From the NCBI GenBank assembly GCA_002427815.1, contig DIZF01000065.1:144511-175694 (forward strand): DNA of 31,184 nucleotides, written 5' to 3'. Below the pieces are notes generated by a model, which searched no databases, had not been told where the DNA came from, and saw nothing but the letters and a program-made list of their open reading frames with translations. This DNA comes from Ramlibacter tataouinensis. GTDB taxonomy: Bacteria; Pseudomonadota; Gammaproteobacteria; Burkholderiales; Burkholderiaceae_C. Shown piece after piece: positions 24,894-31,184 of this stretch. The first letter of the stretch is position 1, and each line of letters begins with the position of its first letter. A program made the translations under genes and the position numbers.

Positions 24894-25247
24894 GTCAATG
24901 CGCCGGCCAAGCTAATTGTCGCCAACCATCGCGGCAAGCCGGACGCGTTGCTGCATCACTCGGACCAGGGAAGCCAGTATACCAGCGAGCACTTCCAGGA
25001 ATTGCTCAAGGAACAAGGCATCACCTGCAGCATGAGTCGCGCCGGCGAGGTCTGGGACAACTCGGCGATGGAGAGCTTCTTCAGTTCACTGAAGACCGAA
25101 CGCACGGCCAGAAAGGTGTACCGGTCCAGGGAGCAGGCGCGTGCCGATGTCTTTGATTACATCGAACGGTTCTACAACCCGACGAGACGTCATTCGACAG
25201 TTGGCTATGTCAGTCCGATAGACTTTGAGAAAGCTCAAAAAGCTTAG
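24894..25247 (+). pseudogene. C-terminal fragment of an IS3-family transposase OrfB
   Basis: The open frame has no proper start and begins after a TGA at 24891. It reads ANHRGKPDALLHHSDQGSQY, with the second catalytic Asp in HHSDQGSQY, then EVWDNSAMESFFSSLKTE with the catalytic Glu and FYNPTRRHSTVGYVSPIDFE, stopping at 25247. The sequence is a standard IS3-family OrfB C-terminus, of a different subgroup from the IS at 11916-13304. The 3' flank (GTGTCCACGGAACCGG near 25253) resembles the end of such elements. The 5' half is absent. Confidence 0.85.
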
Positions 25248-25328
25248 ATCAGTGTCCACGGAACCGGCAGCAGCCCATCTGGCCAGAAATATTGGCTGAC
25301 AACCAAGAGACGCAAGACCCCTCCTTGC

Positions 25329-26465
25329 TTAGTATTTCTTCCAGACCACCCGGTTCACATAGTCGGTGTAGCTATGAATGATGCGCAGCACTTTGTCCGA
25401 CACATTGGGCATGCTGTAGTCTGAGACTTGGCGCAGCAAACGGGTCTGTCCACGTGGCTGCTGCTCCAGAATTGCCAAGCCTTGGCGCACGCGCGCCACT
25501 TCCAGGCCCACCATCATCACTGCCGCTTCTTCCATGCCCTCTGGTCGCTCATGTGCCTCGCGCAAGTTCAGCGCCGGAAAGTTCAGGATGGAAGACTCCT
25601 CATTGATGGTGCCGCTGTCGGACAACACGGCACGAGATGACAGCTGCAGCTTCACATAGTCATGGAAGCCCAGCGGTTTGCGCAGCCGCACTTGCGGGTG
25701 GAAGCGCACGCCTGTAGCGTCAATTCGATTCCGGGTCCGCGGGTGAGTTGAGACAACCACCGGCAAATTGTGATCTTCAGCTAGGGCATTGAGCACCGCC
25801 ACTAGCTTACTGAAAGTCTGGGCCGATTCGATGTTTTCTTCTCTATGGGCACTGACGACAAAGTAGCCTTCCGCCTCCAGCCCCAGGCGGATCAACACAT
25901 CCGAGGCATCGATGCAAGGCCGGTAATGCGTCAGCACCTCGAACATGGGGCTGCCGGTCTTGATCACCAGATCGGGCGACAAGCCCTCGCGCAGCAGATA
26001 GTCACGTGCAATCGTGCTGTAGGTGAGGTTGACGTCGGCCGTGTGGTCCACGATGCGACGGTTGGTTTCTTCCGGCACGCGCTGGTCGAAGCAGCGGTTA
26101 CCCGCTTCCATGTGGAAGATAGGGATCTTGCGGCGCTTGGCCGGAATCACCGACAGGCAGCTGTTCGTGTCGCCCAGCACCAACATGGCCTCGGGCAGCA
26201 CTTGGGCCAGCACGGCGTCGACACCGATGATGAGGTTACCGATAGTGTTTGCCGCGCCGGCGCTACCAGCCGCGCTGTTCAAGAAATGGTCCGGCTTACG
26301 GACTCCCAGATCGTCAAAGAAGATCTGATTCAGCGCATAGTCGTAGTTCTGTCCTGTGTGCACCAGCACGTGGTCGCAATACTCATCCAGACGCGCCAGC
26401 ACCCGCGACAACCGGATGATTTCCGGCCGCGTGCCAACCACGGTCATGACTCTGAGCTTTTTCAT
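25329..26465 (-). CDS. fnlC: UDP-N-acetylglucosamine 2-epimerase-like enzyme of UDP-L-FucNAc synthesis
   Basis: FnlC/WbjD/CapG-type epimerase, 378 residues, catalysing the last C2 epimerisation that yields UDP-L-FucNAc. It has VVGTRPEIIRLSRVLARL at the N-terminus, HTGQNYDYALNQIFFDDLG, VLGDTNSCLS with the Asp, FHMEAGNRCFDQRVPEETNR with the Glu residues, VVSAHREENI and LSDSGTINEESSIL. The NRCFDQRVPEE pattern separates it from the WecB copy at 19455. It lies third in the leftward wecA-fnlABC unit, 24 bases after fnlB, and is the last gene before the mobile debris. Confidence 0.93.
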   Translation of the reverse strand: MKKLRVMTVVGTRPEIIRLSRVLARLDEYCDHVLVHTGQNYDYALNQIFFDDLGVRKPDHFLNSAAGSAGAANTIGNLIIGVDAVLAQVLPEAMLVLGDTNSCLSVIPAKRRKIPIFHMEAGNRCFDQRVPEETNRRIVDHTADVNLTYSTIARDYLLREGLSPDLVIKTGSPMFEVLTHYRPCIDASDVLIRLGLEAEGYFVVSAHREENIESAQTFSKLVAVLNALAEDHNLPVVVSTHPRTRNRIDATGVRFHPQVRLRKPLGFHDYVKLQLSSRAVLSDSGTINEESSILNFPALNLREAHERPEGMEEAAVMMVGLEVARVRQGLAILEQQPRGQTRLLRQVSDYSMPNVSDKVLRIIHSYTDYVNRVVWKKY

Positions 26466-26489
26466 CTATCGGCAAGGTGGCTTGCGCGG

Positions 26490-27617
26490 CTACACGGGGC
26501 AAGCGAACGTATCGGGGTGATTGCGGTCGAATACCTCGTTGGCCCAAAGCACGACTACCAGCTCCTCTTCGCCGACGTTGGTGATGTCATGGGTCCATCC
26601 TGGCACCGTTTCGACAATCTCCGCTTTCTCCCCGCTTGTGGTCAGTTCGTGGCGCTGTCCGGAGTACATGTGCCGAAACTTGAAGCAGGCTTTCCCTTTG
26701 ATGACCAGAAATTTCTCGGTTTTCGTATGATGATAGTGGCCGCCGCGAGTTATGCCAGGATGGGCTGTAAAGAAGGAGAACTGGCCGGAATCGGGTGTCT
26801 TCAGCACTTCGACGAACATGCCGCGCGCGTCGCCATACTGCGGGATGTCATAGTTGAATGAGTCTACTGGTAGGTAGCTCACATACGTGGCGTAGAGCGC
26901 GCGAGTGAGTCCGCCCCCCACCCGATCCGTTACGAGCGTGGTCCGGCTTTCCTTGAACGCCTGAATTTTCCGCGCCAGCTCTCCCACTGTACTTGTGTAT
27001 TGCGGCGCCACAGCGGCGAAGCCATCCGGACCTGCCACAGGATCCGCACCGTCCATAAGCTCCACAAAGCGTTGGACCACATCGTCCACATACACCAGCG
27101 TGAGCGGCGCGGTCGGATCATTAATCTGGATCGGCAATCCGCGCGCGACGTTGTGGCAAAAGGTAGCCACCGCTGAATTGTAGTTGGGCTTGCACCACTT
27201 GCCGAACACGTTGGGAAGACGAAAGATGTGCACTGGAATCTGATGCCGACCTGTCGCCGAGAGTAGAGCAAGTTCCGCCGCGCGCTTGCTCTGCCCGTAT
27301 GGATTGTCTCGCACAGCCTGCGTAGAGGAGGCGTAGACAATTGGGATCCGCCTGCCAGTGCTCTCAGCCATCCTGGTTACGGCTTGCGCTAAGGCATTTG
27401 TCAGATCCACATTCCCAGATGTGAACTCCTGCGGCTCTCGCGGCCGGTTGACGCCAGCCAGGTGAAACACGAAGTCGATTGTGCCAACCAGGGCCGACAG
27501 CTGGGAGATGTCGTCGCCCCGTGTGAAGCGGACAACCTCGACATCCTTCCGCTCGCCCAAGCGCAGTCGCAGATTTTGGCCCAAAAAACCATTGGCGCCG
27601 GTGACCAGCACTTTCAT
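26490..27617 (-). CDS. fnlB: bifunctional SDR-cupin enzyme of UDP-L-FucNAc synthesis
   Basis: FnlB/WbjC/CapF-type protein, 375 residues: an N-terminal short-chain dehydrogenase (MKVLVTGANGFLGQNLRLRL; YGQSKRAAELALLS with the Tyr/Lys pair) and a C-terminal cupin (near residues 250-370: FFTAHPGITRGGHYHHTKTE with metal-binding His, TSGEKAEIVETVPGWTHDI). The cupin epimerises and the reductase reduces the 4-keto sugar made by FnlA. ATG 27617 lies four bases after the fnlA stop; the frame extends further upstream only into fnlA. The ribosome site GGAG lies inside the fnlA 3' end. Confidence 0.93.
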   Translation of the reverse strand: MKVLVTGANGFLGQNLRLRLGERKDVEVVRFTRGDDISQLSALVGTIDFVFHLAGVNRPREPQEFTSGNVDLTNALAQAVTRMAESTGRRIPIVYASSTQAVRDNPYGQSKRAAELALLSATGRHQIPVHIFRLPNVFGKWCKPNYNSAVATFCHNVARGLPIQINDPTAPLTLVYVDDVVQRFVELMDGADPVAGPDGFAAVAPQYTSTVGELARKIQAFKESRTTLVTDRVGGGLTRALYATYVSYLPVDSFNYDIPQYGDARGMFVEVLKTPDSGQFSFFTAHPGITRGGHYHHTKTEKFLVIKGKACFKFRHMYSGQRHELTTSGEKAEIVETVPGWTHDITNVGEEELVVVLWANEVFDRNHPDTFACPV

Positions 27618-27621
27618 GCCG

Positions 27622-28662
27622 TCAATACTCCACTGCCGGTTGGGCGCGGGCATCGGGTTGCATGAAGTCCAGCTTCAGCAACAGCGCTTTCATCCCTTCG
27701 ACATCAAGCCGAGTCGTGTTATGTGAGTTGTAATCTTCACCGTGCGAAGTGCGGGTAAGGCTCTGGTCACCCTGTTCCACAAATTTCGCATAGTTCAAGT
27801 CACGGCCGTCGGCTGGGATCCGAAAATACTCTTTCAGATCCTGAGCGCAAGCCATTTCCTCGCGGGTAAGCAGTGCCTCATACAGCTTCTCGCCGTGGCG
27901 AGTGCCAATTACGTGAATAGGGTGCGCCGACTTGTCCATCAATTCCAAAATGGCCTGCGCCAAAACTTGCACTGTTGCCGCTGGGGCTTTTTGAACAAAT
28001 ATGTCTCCATTGGCGCCGTGCTCGAACGCATATAACACCAGGTCCACCGCATCAGAGAGCGTCATCATGAAGCGCGTCATGCTCGGGTCGGTGATTGTGA
28101 TTGCCTTCCCGGCGCGCACCTGATCCATGAAGAGCGGAATGACCGAGCCGCGCGAAGCCATGACATTGCCATAGCGGGTGCCGCAGATGACGGTCCCGGT
28201 GCCTTCCAGATTGCGGCTTGCCGCCACCATCACCTTCTCCATCATTGCTTTGCTGATGCCCATTGCGTTGATTGGGTACACCGCTTTATCGGTACTCAGA
28301 CAAATCACCCGCTTCACGCGAGCGGCCACAGCCGCGTCCAACACATTTTCCGTGCCAAGAACGTTGGTGCGCACAGCCTCCATAGGATGAAATTCGCACG
28401 ATGGCACCTGTTTCAGCGCTGCGGCATGAAAGACATAGTCCACGCCTCGCATGGCCCCCGCCACGCTATGCCGATCACGCACGTCCCCAATGTAGAACTT
28501 GAGCTTCGGATGGTTGTAGCGCTTGCGCATGTCATCCTGCTTCTTTTCGTCGCGGCTCAGGATGCGAATTTCGCGCAGCCCAGATGACAGAAAACGTCGC
28601 AGAACCGCATTGCCGAATGAACCCGTACCCCCGGTAATTAACAACGCCTTGTCAGTAAACAT
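27622..28662 (-). CDS. fnlA: UDP-N-acetylglucosamine 4,6-dehydratase/5-epimerase
   Basis: FnlA/WbjB/CapE-type SDR, 346 residues, starting UDP-L-FucNAc synthesis from UDP-GlcNAc. It has LLITGGTGSFGNAVLRRF as the cofactor motif, FHAAALKQVPSCEFHPMEA, LSTDKAVYPINAMGISKAMM with the Met-x3-Lys variant of the catalytic pair typical of this subfamily, and TRYGNVMASRGSVIPLF. The predicted protein is soluble. It begins 92 bases downstream of the wecA stop; that gap shows no clear promoter or terminator, so co-transcription with wecA is likely. Confidence 0.95.
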   Translation of the reverse strand: MFTDKALLITGGTGSFGNAVLRRFLSSGLREIRILSRDEKKQDDMRKRYNHPKLKFYIGDVRDRHSVAGAMRGVDYVFHAAALKQVPSCEFHPMEAVRTNVLGTENVLDAAVAARVKRVICLSTDKAVYPINAMGISKAMMEKVMVAASRNLEGTGTVICGTRYGNVMASRGSVIPLFMDQVRAGKAITITDPSMTRFMMTLSDAVDLVLYAFEHGANGDIFVQKAPAATVQVLAQAILELMDKSAHPIHVIGTRHGEKLYEALLTREEMACAQDLKEYFRIPADGRDLNYAKFVEQGDQSLTRTSHGEDYNSHNTTRLDVEGMKALLLKLDFMQPDARAQPAVEY

Positions 28663-28754
28663 TCATTGGCCTGAAATTTGTTCGTTATTGGGTTATAGCG
28701 CTGCCGCAATTTCGGCACCCATTTTGGGAGACCGCGCACTTCCCACACAGGAAT

Positions 28755-29939
28755 TCACCGCCCCGCCGCAGTCCGGCCTGGCTTGGCCGCATGAGGATGA
28801 TGTTTGTGCTGGCCGGGCTGGTAAGGTGGTATCTGCAGCTCGCCCGGCCTCGTTGCCAGCACCGGGAACCTTATAGCAGCCAGACGTTTATAGGCCAGGT
28901 GGTACAGGACCAGGAAAGCCATCAATTCGCACGCCAGCACGATCGGCCGATTGAACGCTGTGACCGCGGTAACTGCCGGAAGGGCGGTGGCCACCCACAT
29001 GACGGGCGCGACGGCGGCGTTCTGGACGCCCGCTCTCATCCAGCCCAGTCTTGACCGGATCAGCTTCTTCTTGACGAGGCTGTGCAGGTGGCCGCTGTCC
29101 GGCGCACCGGGCGATTGGCGGTGGACGTACCGCCGCACAATGCTGTACAGCACCTCGATGACGGGATAGGCACAGATCAAAAGCGGTGCCCAGACCGAGA
29201 CCTCGGGGTTGCGCACCGGCAGCAGCACGGCCAGCCAGGCCAGGGCAAAGCCGATGAAGTAGGCGCCCCCATCCCCCATGAACAACTTGCCCCATGGGTA
29301 GTTCACCAGCCAGAAGCCCGCGACCGCTGCGGCGACCACAACGCAGGCAATCGCCAACGGCATGTCGTCGGTGCGGACGGAAATGGCCGCAAGCGCCAGC
29401 AGAGCAATGAAGACGGTGCCGCTGGCAAGCCCGTGGAAGCCATCGATGATGTTGACCGCATTGGCCACACCACTGATGGCGAACGCCGTGAAAAACACCG
29501 CCACGGGCGTCACTGTCATGAGCCAGTCGAGCCCTGGCACATCCAGCCTGTTCAACGCGATCCCGGTCAGCATCCAGGTCAGCAGGCCGCAGGCCATCGT
29601 CGCCAGCAGGCGGGGCGAGACCCCTATGTGTTTGGTCACGTCTTCCAGCAGCCCGCACGCGAGCGCAGGAAGGCCTGCCAGCAAGATGATTCCCAGAATT
29701 TCCTTTACGGCCTCGTCCCGGACCAGCAGCCACGCCAGGAAAATGCCGATGTAGATGCCGACACCCCCCACGCGTGGCGTGGGTTCGACGTGAACCTTCT
29801 GGATGCCGATGTCGCTGTCCATCGTCAGATGGCCGTGGTGCTTCTTGGTCACCACAAGCAGGATGGATACGGCCAGTGCACAGACAAGTGCCCCTGCGAT
29901 AGGTGCCGCGTTCGAGGCAAATTCCGGTGAGTCAAGCAT
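28755..29939 (-). CDS. WecA/WbpL-like undecaprenyl-phosphate sugar-1-phosphate transferase
   Basis: Polytopic inner-membrane enzyme (about 10-11 spans, 394 residues) that loads the first sugar phosphate onto undecaprenyl phosphate. Visible landmarks: KVHVEPTPRVGGVGIYIG near the N-terminus, GLLEDVTKHIGVSPRLL in place of the usual DD motif, VANAVNIIDGFHGLASG (the NxxNxxDG motif), KLFMGDGGAYFIGF, and SPGAPDSGHLHSLVKKK with the HxH-type loop. The last 30 residues are a polar His/Pro/Gln tail. It is the first gene of the leftward unit with fnlABC, so the first sugar may be FucNAc, its 4-keto relative or GlcNAc; that cannot be resolved from sequence. The start codon has no strong Shine-Dalgarno. 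Confidence 0.9.
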   Translation of the reverse strand: MLDSPEFASNAAPIAGALVCALAVSILLVVTKKHHGHLTMDSDIGIQKVHVEPTPRVGGVGIYIGIFLAWLLVRDEAVKEILGIILLAGLPALACGLLEDVTKHIGVSPRLLATMACGLLTWMLTGIALNRLDVPGLDWLMTVTPVAVFFTAFAISGVANAVNIIDGFHGLASGTVFIALLALAAISVRTDDMPLAIACVVVAAAVAGFWLVNYPWGKLFMGDGGAYFIGFALAWLAVLLPVRNPEVSVWAPLLICAYPVIEVLYSIVRRYVHRQSPGAPDSGHLHSLVKKKLIRSRLGWMRAGVQNAAVAPVMWVATALPAVTAVTAFNRPIVLACELMAFLVLYHLAYKRLAAIRFPVLATRPGELQIPPYQPGQHKHHPHAAKPGRTAAGR

Positions 29940-30022
29940 TTCTTTGCGCCAATCCGAAATTGAGGAACAACGCCATTCGACTTGCTGCTTCGCTTCTGCG
30001 TGAAGTTCGTGGGCTTTTCATT

Positions 30023-30052
30023 GGGAGTAGCGAATGTAGACCAGCTACTCCC
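30023..30052. repeat. inverted repeat in the wecA upstream region
   Basis: GGGAGTAG and CTACTCCC, perfect 8-base arms separated by 14 bases, about 85-115 bases before the wecA start. No T-run follows on the minus strand. It could be an operator or a leader hairpin. The rest of 29940-30180 shows no gene. Confidence 0.35.
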
Positions 30053-30180
30053 GGCAGTCCAGCATCGAAGCAACTTGGGCTGCAACCACGGCAGCAAGGC
30101 GGCAAGAATACCGCATCGGGCTACGAAATACCAACACCCAAGCGACTAAATGCACCTCTGCCGAAAGGGACAAGAAATTA

Positions 30181-30216
30181 GCTCGACAGTCTTGTTGCGC
30201 GGTTTAACTGTCGAGC
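30181..30216 (-). terminator. intrinsic terminator of the H-NS-like gene
   Basis: Perfect 10-base inverted repeat (GCTCGACAGT / ACTGTCGAGC) with a 16-base loop, starting 18 bases after the hns stop. On the minus strand TAATTTCTTG follows, a modest T-rich tail. It probably separates hns transcription from wecA. Confidence 0.7.
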
Positions 30217-30233
30217 GGCGGGCGAGCTCAACC

Positions 30234-30536
30234 TCAGACCGCGAAGTCTTCGATCTTCTTGCCCTTGGCCAGGGCTTCGGTCACCCAGCGCGGTTTACGG
30301 CCACGCCCGCCCGACCAGGTTTCGCCGTTGGGCCCGCGGTATTTGACGACCGTCTTGGCGGCGACGCCCGAATTGCGCTTGCGGCTGGCACCGCCAATGT
30401 CCTTCGCCGTCAGGCCATAGGCTTTCATCTTTTCGCGGATCTCGGCAATGACCTCGTCAATTTCCTTTTGCCGCATCTGCTCGGCTTCGGCCATGAGTTT
30501 CTCGGCCTTTTGCTTTAATTCGAGATAAGTAGCCAT
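30234..30536 (-). CDS. H-NS family nucleoid-associated protein
   Basis: Small DNA-binding protein of 100 residues. Residues 1-45 (MATYLELKQKAEKLMAEAEQ and on) form the charged N-terminal coiled-coil oligomerisation segment. The C-terminal domain holds VKYRGPNGETWSGGRGRKPRWV, the classic H-NS-type motif with a GRGRKP minor-groove loop. ATG 30536 (MATY) is chosen over the upstream TTG at 30545 because this N-terminus is standard in Burkholderiales homologues. It has its own promoter and terminator. H-NS proteins bind AT-rich DNA, so the neighbouring wzy and tailspike genes are plausible local targets; that is inference. Confidence 0.9.
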   Translation of the reverse strand: MATYLELKQKAEKLMAEAEQMRQKEIDEVIAEIREKMKAYGLTAKDIGGASRKRNSGVAAKTVVKYRGPNGETWSGGRGRKPRWVTEALAKGKKIEDFAV

Positions 30537-30563
30537 GGTGTTCAAAGAGGGAATTAAAAATTA

Positions 30564-30593
30564 ATTATGCCCTACTCGGTTTACTTGTATCAA
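30564..30593 (-). promoter_or_regulatory. predicted sigma70 promoter of the H-NS-like gene
   Basis: On the minus strand TTGATA (30588-30593) and CATAAT (30564-30569) are separated by 18 bases, each matching five of six consensus positions. The leader to ATG 30536 would be about 20 bases and is very AT-rich. Confidence 0.6.
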
Positions 30594-30699
30594 TGCAATA
30601 AGAAGCGGGCGAGGCTTGCCTATGCTCGAGTTAAAGCAGTTGCCAGCCCGCGGCCAACGGCGCATTCTTGCGCTATTCACTCTCTTCGCGGGAGGCGTC

Positions 30700-31184
30700 A
30701 TGTGGCGGCGATTGATTCTGGTGCTGGCCTGGCTGTTCGCCGCGGCAGCCCCTGCCGCAGCCGCCACCGAGCCTTCTGCCGGGTCGCAGGCGGCGATCGA
30801 AGCCCTCACCCGCGCCCATGCGGCCGTCGTGGGCGTGCGAGTGACGGCCACCGAGGGGGCGCGCTCGGCCGAGACGCTGGGCAAGGAGCGCACGGGCTCG
30901 GGCGTGGTGATAGCGCCCGACGGACTGATCCTGACCATCGGCTACCTGATGCTGGAGGCTGACAGCATCCAGATCGTGACGCAGGACGACCGCACCTTTC
31001 CCGCCAGGCCGGTGGCCTATGACCTCGCCACCGGGTTCGGGCTGATCCGCCCGCTGCTGACCCTCCCCGGGATCAGGGCCGTGCCGCTGGGCAGCCACAA
31101 GGATCTGCAAATCGGCGAGACGCTGATGGTGGCCACCGGTGGCGAGGACGCCGAGGTGGCGGTCACCCAGTTGCTGAGCAAACG
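30700..31184 (+). CDS. S1C (DegP/HtrA-like) protease homologue with substituted catalytic His and Asp, 3' truncated by window edge
   Basis: The frame is open from ATG 30700, after GGAGG at 30691-30695, to the window end (161 codons). An N-terminal signal peptide is clear (MWRRLILVLAWLFAAAAPAA then AAAT). The body follows the trypsin-like HtrA fold: RTGSGVVIAPDGLILTIGYL aligns with the segment that carries the catalytic His in DegP (TNNHV), but here Gly-Tyr-Leu stands at that place. VAYDLATGFGLIRP aligns with the SDIAL segment, and its Asp is replaced by Gly. The Ser region is beyond the window. This suggests a periplasmic pseudoprotease rather than an active enzyme. It is transcribed divergently from hns. 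Confidence 0.8.
   Translation, partial: MWRRLILVLAWLFAAAAPAAAATEPSAGSQAAIEALTRAHAAVVGVRVTATEGARSAETLGKERTGSGVVIAPDGLILTIGYLMLEADSIQIVTQDDRTFPARPVAYDLATGFGLIRPLLTLPGIRAVPLGSHKDLQIGETLMVATGGEDAEVAVTQLLSK

Noticed and set aside
1..31184. CRISPR arrays, tRNA or rRNA genes, JUMPstart/ops element (GGCGGTAG)
   Set aside because: No regularly spaced repeats, no cloverleaf or rRNA-like sequence and no exact ops motif was noticed on reading.

Overview
The window is a surface-polysaccharide locus (O-antigen, capsule or exopolysaccharide, Wzx/Wzy type) from a GC-rich proteobacterium. The short H-NS-family protein with a GRGRKP DNA-binding motif, the style of the S1C protease-like gene and the IS content suggest a betaproteobacterium of the Burkholderiales, perhaps Comamonadaceae. 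That placement is inference; no rRNA or other phylogenetic marker lies in the window.

Layout. From 2 to 21860 a long rightward gene train encodes, in order: the 3' part of a Wzc-type tyrosine kinase/co-polymerase; UDP-HexNAc dehydrogenase (tviB/wbpO type) and UDP-GlcNAc 4-epimerase (tviC/wbpP type); a Wzx flippase; a Wzy polymerase; two glycosyltransferases; a hexapeptide acyltransferase; a third glycosyltransferase; two short coupled ORFs cut by a decayed IS3-family element (11916-13304); a methyltransferase; a bi-domain dehydrogenase/Gfo-Idh oxidoreductase; a heparinase II/III-family protein; a WbuB-like glycosyltransferase; and wecB and wecC. Most junctions are ATGA/TTGA overlaps or gaps of a few bases. 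From 29939 down to 25329 a leftward unit encodes a WecA-like initiating phosphoglycosyltransferase and the UDP-L-FucNAc genes fnlA, fnlB and fnlC. An H-NS-like gene with its own promoter and terminator lies upstream of wecA. At the right edge a truncated, divergently oriented S1C protease-like gene begins, and its catalytic His and Asp positions appear to be substituted.

Between the two convergent units (about 21.9-25.3 kb) is a mosaic of mobile debris: a complete AT-richer gene for a phage-tailspike-like, pectate-lyase-fold protein that carries a twin-arginine-like N-terminus; a small coupled ORF after it; the 3' end of an interrupted phage gene before it; the 3' end of a group II intron (reverse transcriptase C-terminus plus domain V and VI); the N-terminal part of an integrase-type transposase; and the C-terminal part of an IS3-family transposase.

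How the genes work together (inference from families): the locus should supply UDP-GalNAc/GalNAcA (TviC/TviB), UDP-ManNAcA (WecB/WecC) and UDP-L-FucNAc (FnlABC). The WecA-like enzyme loads the first sugar phosphate on undecaprenyl phosphate, at least four glycosyltransferases extend it, the acyl- and methyltransferase may decorate it, Wzx flips it, Wzy polymerises it and the Wzc-type kinase controls chain length or export. The most striking item is the intact tailspike-like putative polysaccharide-degrading protein, with a possible Tat export signal, inside the locus that makes the likely kind of substrate.
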